Shown: one piece after another, positions 34,447 to 40,262 of the stretch
Layout of the letters: each line of letters begins with the position of its first letter
How positions within the stretch are numbered: the first letter of the stretch is position 1
NCBI RefSeq assembly: GCF_030536915.1
Contig: NZ_JAUNPC010000001.1
Span: forward strand, 1-40,262
Reading direction: 5' to 3'
DNA length: 40,262 nt
Source: Paracoccus sp. (in: a-proteobacteria)
GTDB taxonomy: Bacteria > Pseudomonadota > Alphaproteobacteria > Rhodobacterales > Rhodobacteraceae
The notes under the pieces: generated by a model
What the model was told of the DNA's origin: nothing
Database searches by the model: none
Seen by the model: only the letters and a program-made list of their open reading frames with translations
Position numbers and translations under genes: made by a program

Positions 34447-34928
34447 CCCTGTTCCCCCATCCCATCGTCACCGTTGTCCTGACCATCCTGTGGATGGTGC
34501 TGACCAGCTTCACCCCGGGGCAGTTCGTGCTGGCGGTGATCGCGGGCATCCTCGGCGGGCTCGCCTATCGCCGCCTCACGCCCGAGCGGATCATGGTCCG
34601 CCGGCCCCGCCAGATCATCCGGCTGTTCTTCCGCGTGGGCGGCGACATCATCCGCTCGAACATCGCGGTGGCGGGGCTGATCCTGACGCAGGGACGGGGC
34701 GGCCGGCGCCGCGCCGGCTTTGTCCCCATCCCGCTGGACATGACCAACCCGAACGGGCTTGCGGTGCTGGCGATCATCGTGACCGCGACGCCCGGCACCG
34801 CCTGGATCGAATACGAACCGCGCAAGGGCCTGCTGCTGCTGCATGTCTTCGACCTTCTGGACGAGGATGACTGGGTCCATACCATCAAGACCCGCTACGA
34901 GTCCCTGCTGATGGAGATCTTCGAATGA
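34443..34928 (+). CDS. mnhE: Mrp antiporter subunit E
   Basis: A 161-residue membrane subunit. Two N-terminal helices (HPIVTVVLTILWMVLTSFTP and FVLAVIAGILGGLAYRRL) are followed by the soluble domain with ANITLTPGT-like family features: here LAVLAIIVTATPGTAWIEY, and LLLHVFDLLDEDDWVHTIKTR near the C-terminus. It overlaps mnhD and mnhF by four bases each. MnhE is needed for assembly and Na+/H+ exchange of the complex. Length matches known MnhE proteins (about 158-165). Confidence 0.93.
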   Translation: MTLFPHPIVTVVLTILWMVLTSFTPGQFVLAVIAGILGGLAYRRLTPERIMVRRPRQIIRLFFRVGGDIIRSNIAVAGLILTQGRGGRRRAGFVPIPLDMTNPNGLAVLAIIVTATPGTAWIEYEPRKGLLLLHVFDLLDEDDWVHTIKTRYESLLMEIFE

Positions 34929-35206
34929 GCGCAACGATCCTGTCCGCCGTCCTCACCTTTTCCCAGATCTGCCTGGTCATCTCGCTTGTGCTTTCGGTGC
35001 TGCGGGCACTGCGGGGCCCGCGGGCGCAGGACCGGGTGCTGGGGCTGGACACCATGTACATGTGCGCCATGCTGCTGCTGGTCGTCACCGGCATGCAGCA
35101 GGGCACCATCTACCAGTTCGAGGCCGCGCTGGTCATCGGCACCCTGGGCTTCGTCGCCACCGCCGCCATGGCCAAGTTCCTGATGCGGGGCGAGGTGATC
35201 GAATGA
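34925..35206 (+). CDS. mnhF: Mrp antiporter subunit F
   Basis: A 93-residue membrane subunit with three helices. The family core RALRGPRAQDRVLGLDTM lies after the first helix, followed by YMCAMLLLVVTGMQQG and LVIGTLGFVATAAMAKFLMRGEVIE, all standard MnhF blocks (GPR-DRVLALD, IGFVGT-ALAKFL). It starts at ATG 34925 and ends at 35206, overlapping mnhE and mnhG by four bases each. Confidence 0.94.
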   Translation: MSATILSAVLTFSQICLVISLVLSVLRALRGPRAQDRVLGLDTMYMCAMLLLVVTGMQQGTIYQFEAALVIGTLGFVATAAMAKFLMRGEVIE

Positions 35207-35565
35207 GCCATCTGGACCAGATCCCCCCCGTCATCGCCATCCTGATCTCGGGCTTCGTCCTTCTGGGCACGATCCTGACGCTTCTGGGCACCATCGGGCT
35301 GATCCGGCTGGGCAGCTTCTATGAAAGGCTGCATGCGCCGACCCTGGGGACAAGCTGGGGCGCAGCGGGCATCCTGATCGGCTCGATGCTGATGTTTTCC
35401 ACCATCGGCTCGCGCTGGGTGATCCACGAGATCTTCCTGGGCTGCCTTATCATGCTGACGATGCCGGTGACGCTGATGGTGCTGGGCCGCGCAGCCCTGC
35501 ACCGCGACCGCGCCGAGGGCCGCCCCCCGCGCGGTTCCGAAGGCCCGCAGGAGCCGCTGAAGTAG
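35203..35565 (+). CDS. mnhG: Mrp antiporter subunit G
   Basis: A 120-residue membrane subunit, last of the six-gene operon. The MnhG signature is visible: GTILTLLGTIGLIRLGSFYE, RLHAPTLGTSWGAAGILIGS and HEIFLGCLIMLTMPVTLMVL, spanning three helices. A charged tail (HRDRAEGRPPRGSEGPQEPLK) follows. It starts at ATG 35203 (ATGA with mnhF); an open frame reaching further upstream is only a shadow of mnhF. A strong hairpin lies 21 bases past the stop. Confidence 0.94.
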   Translation: MSHLDQIPPVIAILISGFVLLGTILTLLGTIGLIRLGSFYERLHAPTLGTSWGAAGILIGSMLMFSTIGSRWVIHEIFLGCLIMLTMPVTLMVLGRAALHRDRAEGRPPRGSEGPQEPLK

Positions 35566-35875
35566 AAACGCCGGCACGAGAGCGGCGGGCAGGGCAGTCG
35601 GCCTGCAACGGCGCAGGCCCGTGCCGCCCTTCTTTCCCCGGACATGGCCGGAAAGCGGCAGGGGCCGATGATCTCGTGCCCGGGACGCCGGATTTCCCAT
35701 GCGCCGCCATGTAAAGGGAAAATGATCGCCCGCGGCAAACGAAGGAGCCTTCCTTTCGGGATCGGCGCGTGACTGCGGCGGAACTCTGGACTATGACCCG
35801 GTCCGACACCCGCGCGAGCCCGCGTCTTTCCCGCCGGGCCCGACCCGGACGGCAGCCGCAGGAAGGACGACCTCC
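35566..35875 (+). other. 310-base gap between mnhG and rpe
   Basis: The first 70 bases hold the operon terminator. The rest shows no open frame with a ribosome site and coding pattern on either strand. An A/T-richer patch around 35695-35760 (TGTAAAGGGAAAATGATC) is the likely promoter region for rpe; no clear -35/-10 pair can be fixed. The rpe ribosome site AGGAAGGA lies just upstream of its ATG. Confidence 0.4.
35587..35636 (+). terminator. Strong hairpin terminator after the Mrp operon
   Basis: The inner stem GGCCTGC (35600-35606) pairs perfectly with GCAGGCC (35613-35619) around AACGGC. Outer pairs GGCA/TGCC and GGGC/GCCC (35587-35590 with 35626-35629) extend it. TTCTTT follows at 35630-35635. 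It lies 21 bases past the mnhG stop and is the natural end of the operon. Confidence 0.6.
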
Positions 35876-36565
35876 ATGAACTTTGACCGCAAGATCAAGA
35901 TCGCGCCCTCGATCCTGTCGGCCGATTTCGCCGATTTCGGCCGCGAGATCCGCGCGGTCGAGGATCAGGGCGCCGACTGGGTGCATGTGGACGTGATGGA
36001 CGGGCATTTCGTCCCCAACATCACCTTCGGACCCCCTGCCGTCGCGGCCTTCCGCAAGCATGTCACCACGGTCATGGACGTGCATCTGATGATCGCGCCC
36101 GTGGACCCCTATATCGACGCCTTCGCGAAGGCGGGCGCCGACATCATCACCGCCCATGTCGAGGCGGGCCCACATATCCACCGCACCCTGCAGGCGATCC
36201 GCGGCGCGGGCGCGCGTGCAGGCGTGGCGCTCAATCCCGGCACCCCGGCGGAAGCGGTCGAGCATCTGCTGGACCTTGCCGACCTGATCTGCGTGATGAC
36301 GGTCAACCCCGGCTTCGGCGGGCAGAAGTTCATCGACATGACCGGAAAGGTCCGACGCCTGCGCGCCATGATCGGCGACCGTCCCGTGCACATCGAGATC
36401 GACGGCGGCGTCGATCCGGCCACCGCCCCCCGGCTGGCCGAGGCGGGGGCGGACGTGCTGGTGGCGGGCTCGGCGGTGTTCCGGGGCGGCTCGGTGTCGA
36501 ACAGCGCCCCTTACGGCGAGAACATCCGCGCCATCCGCGCCGCGGCCGAGGCGGCGCTGGCCTGA
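35876..36565 (+). CDS. rpe: Ribulose-phosphate 3-epimerase
   Basis: A 229-residue TIM-barrel enzyme that interconverts ribulose 5-phosphate and xylulose 5-phosphate. Metal and catalytic residues are visible: H37 and D39 in VHVDVMDGHFVPN, H70 in DVHLMI, and the late aspartate in EIDGGVDPATA. The phosphate loop VNPGFGGQKFI lies near 143 and VAGSAVFRGG near the end. It serves the pentose phosphate pathway, or the Calvin cycle if present; no Calvin-cycle gene is in the window. It is followed after 49 bases by a sensor kinase gene. Length matches E. coli Rpe (225). Confidence 0.96.
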   Translation: MNFDRKIKIAPSILSADFADFGREIRAVEDQGADWVHVDVMDGHFVPNITFGPPAVAAFRKHVTTVMDVHLMIAPVDPYIDAFAKAGADIITAHVEAGPHIHRTLQAIRGAGARAGVALNPGTPAEAVEHLLDLADLICVMTVNPGFGGQKFIDMTGKVRRLRAMIGDRPVHIEIDGGVDPATAPRLAEAGADVLVAGSAVFRGGSVSNSAPYGENIRAIRAAAEAALA

Positions 36566-36614
36566 CGCCCGACCCGGTTGCCCCGCTCTTGCGCGGCGTG
36601 TCACATCCGGGGCG

Positions 36615-37922
36615 ATGACGCTCACGCTCCGCATCCTGGCCTTGGTCCTTGTCGTCCAGCTTGCGCTGGTCGGCGGGCTTGGCGCATTGCTGGCGGCCAA
36701 TGCCCGGCAGGCGGTCGCGGCCGAGGTCGAGGCCTCGACGCGCGCCGCGCGCGAGCTTGTCGTCACCACCATCGGCACGCTGATCGACGCGGTGCCGCCG
36801 GGACAACTGACCGCCGCGCTGGCCGACCGGCTGGTGCAGCCCCGGCACGCGCGGATCATGGTCTATGACCTGGCGACCGGCCGCACCCTGATCCCTGCGG
36901 CCCACGCGACCCCGGACGATCCCGCCCCGGAATGGTTCGCGCGCCTGCTCGCCCCCCGCATCCGCTCGACCCAGCTTCCGGTGATCGAGAACCTGCACCT
37001 GCGCGGGCATGTGGTCATTTCCGAGGATGCCGGGGCCGAGATCGCCGAGGTGTGGGAGGACGCCCGCACCCTTGCCCTGCTGCTGGCGCTGGCAGGGCTG
37101 GCGCAACTGGCGCTGACCCCGGTGATCCTGCGCGGGGGCCTGAGGCCGCTTGCGCGGGTCTCGGCGGTGCTGAACCGGCTGGCGCATGGCGACACGGGGG
37201 CCCGCATCGGCAGGGTGGGCACCCCCGACCTCAAGCCCCTGGCGGGCGACGTGGACCGGCTGGGTGGGGCGCTGGCTGCGGCGCAGGCGGACCGGGCGCG
37301 GCTGTCGCGGCAGGTGGTGGAACGCGGCGACCAGGAACGCAAGGCCATCGCCCGCGACTTGCATGACGAATACGGCCCCTGCCTTTTCGCCCTGCGGGTC
37401 GAGGCGGCGGCGATCCGCGACGCCACCACCGACCCCGGCCTGCGCGACCGGGCCGGCGACATCCTCGCCATCGCCGACCAGATCGGCCATGTGAACAGGG
37501 CGCTGCTGTCGGGGCTGCGGCCGATGGCGGTGGGGCAACTGCCGCTGGCCACGGTCCTGTCCGACATGTTCGAGGATCTCGCCCAGCGCCACGAGGGCAT
37601 CGACTGGTCGCTCGACCTCGCCCCCGGCCTGCCCGAACCGGACGAGGCCGTGGCGCTGACGATCTACCGCATCCTGCAGGAAGGCACGACCAACGCCCTG
37701 CGCCACGCGGGCGCAAGCCGGGTCACGGCAAGCGTTTCGCACGGGGCGGATGGCTGGCAGGTCAGCCTTTCCGATGACGGGCGCGGCCTTGGCGGTGCCG
37801 CTGAGGGCAACGGCCTTTCGGGGATGCGCGAGCGGGTCGCCCTGCTCGGCGGCAGTTTCGAGATGCAGGACGGCCCCGAGGGTGTCACACTCCGCGCGAC
37901 ACTGCCGCCGGAGCCTGCATGA
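36615..37922 (+). CDS. Membrane sensor histidine kinase of the NarX/UhpB (HisKA_3) type
   Basis: A 435-residue inner-membrane kinase. One helix at about 6-28 and a second at about 152-172 enclose a periplasmic sensor region of about 120 residues; a HAMP-like segment (RVSAVLNRLAHGDTGARIG) and a short coiled coil follow. The phospho-acceptor is H250 in ERKAIARDLHDEYGP, the HisKA_3 form. The ATPase domain has the N-box EGTTNALRHAGA, DDGRGL and GNGLSGMRERVALLGG. Its stop overlaps the regulator start (ATGA). In Paracoccus such kinases include FlhS/MoxY of C1 metabolism, but no neighbour supports that, so the signal is unknown. Confidence 0.88.
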   Translation: MTLTLRILALVLVVQLALVGGLGALLAANARQAVAAEVEASTRAARELVVTTIGTLIDAVPPGQLTAALADRLVQPRHARIMVYDLATGRTLIPAAHATPDDPAPEWFARLLAPRIRSTQLPVIENLHLRGHVVISEDAGAEIAEVWEDARTLALLLALAGLAQLALTPVILRGGLRPLARVSAVLNRLAHGDTGARIGRVGTPDLKPLAGDVDRLGGALAAAQADRARLSRQVVERGDQERKAIARDLHDEYGPCLFALRVEAAAIRDATTDPGLRDRAGDILAIADQIGHVNRALLSGLRPMAVGQLPLATVLSDMFEDLAQRHEGIDWSLDLAPGLPEPDEAVALTIYRILQEGTTNALRHAGASRVTASVSHGADGWQVSLSDDGRGLGGAAEGNGLSGMRERVALLGGSFEMQDGPEGVTLRATLPPEPA

Positions 37923-38548
37923 TGGACCAACCCCCGTCCCGCACCGCCATGGTCGTGGACGACCACCCGATCACCCATCTCGGCTGCGGCCGGCTGCTGG
38001 CCGATCTGGGCTATGCAAGCGTGCTGCAGGCCATGTCGGGGGACGAGGCGCTGGCGCTGCTGGAAGATCACCGCCCCGATGTGATCGTTCTCGACATCTC
38101 GCTGCCGGGCGCGGGCGGGCTGTCGCTGATCGCGCCGATCCTCGAACGCTCGCCCGACAGTTCGATCCTGATGTTTTCCATGAACGACCAGGCGGGCTTC
38201 GCCGCCCGCGCGCTGGCCGAGGGTGCCCATGGCTTCCTGTCCAAGAACGCCCCGCCCGAGGAGTTCAACGCTGCCATCCGGGCGCTGGAGACGGGCGAGT
38301 TCTACCTGTCCCCCCGGCAGGCGCTGGCGCTGGCGACCCGCCGCGCAGGCGCCGACGGCCGCGCCGCCCTGACCGACCGCGAGGATCAGGTGCTGGCGCT
38401 GCTGGGCGAGGGGAAGTCGCTGCAGGAAGTCGCTGACGATCTTGGCGTCAGCTACAAGACCGTCGCCAACGCCACCTCGACGCTGAAGCGCAAGCTGGGT
38501 GTCGCGAACATGACCGGCCTGATCCGCCACGCGCTGGAACGCGGCTGA
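37919..38548 (+). CDS. NarL/FixJ-type response regulator
   Basis: A 209-residue regulator paired with the upstream kinase. The receiver carries DD (VVDDHP, 14-15), phospho-acceptor D59 in VIVLDISLPGAGG, S87 (MFSMND) and K109 in LSKNAPP, so all switch residues are intact. The LuxR-type helix-turn-helix is at about 145-205 (LTDREDQVLALLGEGKSLQE, VADDLGVSYKTVANATSTLK). The start is ATG 37919, with a second ATG directly after it; either fits. No target promoter is recognised. Confidence 0.9.
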   Translation: MMDQPPSRTAMVVDDHPITHLGCGRLLADLGYASVLQAMSGDEALALLEDHRPDVIVLDISLPGAGGLSLIAPILERSPDSSILMFSMNDQAGFAARALAEGAHGFLSKNAPPEEFNAAIRALETGEFYLSPRQALALATRRAGADGRAALTDREDQVLALLGEGKSLQEVADDLGVSYKTVANATSTLKRKLGVANMTGLIRHALERG

Positions 38549-38785
38549 CCGGACCCCGAGGCTTCCGATTCAGCGGGCAGCCAGCGGCCCGGGCACCGAC
38601 GGCGGGATGAACTCGTTGTCCGCGGCCCGCCCGATCCCGCGCCCGCCCGGAAAGGGCAGGTTGTCGTCATCGGCGACGATGATGCGGGCTGTCGTGCAGG
38701 CGCATCGACACAGTCCATGACCGGTCGAGGCGCTGACCCGGGGGCATGGGTGACAGGGGTGCGGCAGGGGCGTGACGCCCGGCGC
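38549..38785. other. 237-base gap between the NarL-type regulator and epmA
   Basis: No convincing gene. A perfect short inverted repeat (GGGCG-TGA-CGCCC, 38768-38780) lies six bases past the epmA stop and may end epmA transcripts. On the minus strand the frame of epmA continues past its stop to 38570 and in its last part has strongly G/C-ending codons, but offers no normal start; see findings. Confidence 0.4.
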
Positions 38786-39823
38786 TCAGGGCACGGGCGT
38801 CCACATCACCTCGTCGATCCGGGGTGCGGCGGTCGCCAGCATCACCAGCCGGTCGAAGCCCAGCGCGATGCCGGATGCGGGCGGCATATGGGCCAGCGCC
38901 GACAGGAAATCCTCGTCCAGCGGATAGGTCTCGCCATGGACGCGGGCCTTTTCGGCCATCTCGGCGGCAAAGCGGCGGCGCTGCTCGGCGGGATCGGTGA
39001 GTTCCCCGAAGCCGTTGGCCAGTTCCACCCCGCAGGCGTAAAGCTCGAAGCGTTCGGCCACGCGGGGATCGTCCTTGGCGCGGCGGGCGAGCGCTGCTTC
39101 CGGCGCGGGATAGCGGTCGAGGATGGTGGCGCGGCCGTGGCCCAGATGCGGCTCAACATGGGTCACGAGGACGCGGCTGAGGATGTCGGACCAGGTGTCG
39201 TCAGGGGCCACCCGCAGCCCCGCCGCTTGCGCCTGCCGTGCCAGCCCGTCGCGGTCGGTGGCGCCATCCGCGCCCACCGTCGCCAGCAGGTCGATACCGG
39301 CGTGACGCTGGAAGGCATCCGCCACCGACAGCCGCTCGGGCGCGGCGAAAGGGTCGCAGCGGTGGTCGCGGAAGCGCAGTTCCGTCGAACCCGCGCCTTT
39401 GGCCGCCAGCCGCAGCAGGGCGGCGCAGTCGTCCATCAGCGCCTCGTAGGGTTCGCCCGCGCGATACCATTCCAGCATGGTGAACTCGGGGCTGTGCAGT
39501 GACCCGCGCTCGCGGTTGCGCCAGACATGGGCGAAGGCGGCGATGCGGGTCTCGCCCGCCGCCAGCAGCTTCTTCATGGCGAATTCGGGGCTGGTGTGCA
39601 GATACATCCGCCGCGCCTGCCCGTCGTTGCCGATGGCCTCGGTGGAAAATCCGTGCAGATGCGCCTCGTTGCCGGGGCTGATCGCCAAGGCGGCGGGATC
39701 GACCTCGGTGAAGCCGTTCTCGTCCAGCCAGCCGCGCAGCGCGCGCTGGATACGGTTCCGGGCCAGCAGCAGGGGGCGGCGGTCGGCGTGGCGGCGCGCG
39801 TCCCACCAAGGCGTTTCAGTCAT
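38786..39823 (-). CDS. epmA: EF-P--(R)-beta-lysine ligase (EpmA/GenX/PoxA)
   Basis: A 345-residue class II lysyl-tRNA synthetase paralogue lacking the anticodon-binding domain; it joins (R)-beta-lysine to a lysine of elongation factor P. The start MTETPWWDARRHADRRP matches the family. Motif 2 lies at about 97-120 (AHVWRNRERGSLHSPEFTML, EWYRAG) and motif 3 at about 318-330 (GIALGFDRLVML). The length matches E. coli EpmA (325). An in-frame ATG at 39889 reaches into the efp promoter and is rejected. It is divergent from efp with a 77-base gap, a telling neighbourhood. The lysine 2,3-aminomutase EpmB is not in the window. Confidence 0.94.
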   Translation of the reverse strand: MTETPWWDARRHADRRPLLLARNRIQRALRGWLDENGFTEVDPAALAISPGNEAHLHGFSTEAIGNDGQARRMYLHTSPEFAMKKLLAAGETRIAAFAHVWRNRERGSLHSPEFTMLEWYRAGEPYEALMDDCAALLRLAAKGAGSTELRFRDHRCDPFAAPERLSVADAFQRHAGIDLLATVGADGATDRDGLARQAQAAGLRVAPDDTWSDILSRVLVTHVEPHLGHGRATILDRYPAPEAALARRAKDDPRVAERFELYACGVELANGFGELTDPAEQRRRFAAEMAEKARVHGETYPLDEDFLSALAHMPPASGIALGFDRLVMLATAAPRIDEVMWTPVP

Positions 39824-39862
39824 CTCTGGCGATTTCTGCAAGGTTGCGCTAAGGAGCGCGCC

Positions 39863-39868
39863 GATAAT
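39863..39868 (+). promoter_or_regulatory. Candidate -10 element of efp
   Basis: GATAAT (39863-39868) matches the consensus -10 at five of six positions in the 77-base epmA-efp gap and would give a leader of about 26 bases. No good -35 lies at 17 bases; TTGCGC (39844-39849) is only 13 bases upstream. Confidence 0.35.
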
Positions 39869-39900
39869 CCACGCATCCCCCCATCGCAAGAAAGACGCCC

Positions 39901-40262
39901 GTGAAAGTCATCGCATCCAGCCTGCGCAAAGGCAACGTGGTCGAGATCGACGACAAGCTCTATGTCGTGCTGACCGCCCAGAACTTCCACCCCGGCAAGG
40001 GCACCCCCGTGACCCAGGTGGACATGCGCCGCATCTCGGACGGCACCAAGGTCTCGGAACGCTGGCGGACGACCGAGCAGGTCGAGCGCGCCCATGTGGA
40101 CGAGCGCGGCTACGATTTCCTTTATGAGGATGGCGAGGGCTTCCACTTCATGGAGCCCGAGAATTATGAGCAGGTCGTCGCGCCCGCCGACATGATCGGC
40201 GACCAGAAGGCCTATCTGCAGGAAGGGATGCGGGTGTTCCTGCAGGTCTACAACGGCGTCCC
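39901..40262 (+). CDS. efp: Elongation factor P (N-terminal two thirds)
   Basis: The first 120 codons of EF-P, cut by the right edge. It starts with GTG 39901, read as [23 protein letters not shown] enters the ribosomal E-site and rescues polyproline stalling. The modified lysine is K33 here (E. coli K34) in NFHPGKGTP, the form acted on by EpmA, which is encoded divergently next door. The KOW-like domain I (1 to about 65) and the first part of the OB domain II ([32 protein letters not shown]) are seen. Domain III lies beyond the window. Confidence 0.96.
   Translation, partial: MKVIASSLRKGNVVEIDDKLYVVLTAQNFHPGKGTPVTQVDMRRISDGTKVSERWRTTEQVERAHVDERGYDFLYEDGEGFHFMEPENYEQVVAPADMIGDQKAYLQEGMRVFLQVYNGV

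Noticed and set aside
36615..38548. Naming the kinase/regulator pair flhS/flhR or moxY/moxX
   Set aside because: The domain type fits, but no C1-metabolism gene is nearby and similar pairs are common, so a gene symbol would be a guess.

Overview
The window reads as chromosome of an alphaproteobacterium of the order Rhodobacterales, most like Paracoccus. The grounds are high G+C with strongly G/C-ending codons, densely packed genes with ATGA/GTGA stop-start overlaps, familiar gene orders (rbfA-truB, dapF-mtaB, xseB-ispA-dxs) and short intergenic repeats of the type GGGTATTT...CAGAAAGAA. This is inferred from protein and repeat pattern; no database search was possible. There are no rRNA genes, insertion sequences, phage genes or CRISPR arrays. 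It is a housekeeping and transport region, with most of the interest in non-coding structure and gene neighbourhoods.

Bases 1-9500: a minus-strand operon runs acyl-CoA synthetase, livG, livH, livM, substrate-binding protein, livF (cut by the window edge). It looks like an ABC importer for an organic acid coupled to CoA activation. Divergent from it lie a hybrid PAS histidine kinase and an overlapping OmpR-type response regulator whose receiver lacks the conserved lysine.

Bases 9500-17700: rsmB, an SdhAF4-type assembly factor, dadA, dapB, then rbfA, a phosphodiester glycosidase-like exported protein and truB in an overlapping plus-strand run; then an MFS transporter and an HU protein on the minus strand.

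Bases 17800-26900: AMP nucleosidase, divergent from an LLM-class monooxygenase and an SDR epimerase pair; an SH3 exported protein; and a minus-strand run (HDAC-like amidohydrolase, xseB, ispA, dxs, VIT1-type transporter) that supplies isoprenoid precursors.

Bases 26900-29150: mtaB and dapF overlap on the minus strand and diverge from tRNA-Lys(UUU). They join lysine synthesis, the lysine tRNA and the enzyme family that thiomethylates that tRNA at A37.

Bases 29150-35640: a 353-base structured leader, then a six-gene Mrp-type Na+(K+)/H+ antiporter operon with fused A and B subunits (mnhAB, C, D, E, F, G), every junction overlapping, closed by a strong hairpin.

Bases 35640-40262: rpe, a UhpB/NarX-type kinase with its NarL-type regulator, and epmA divergent from efp (partial), the EF-P lysylation pair.

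The strongest leads are the hairpin-rich leader before the Mrp operon, the lysine/tRNA-Lys/MtaB cluster, four TGCAT boxes at exact 11-base spacing between livG and livH, the dispersed repeat family (one copy translated inside the rsmB frame), and the degenerate response regulator.
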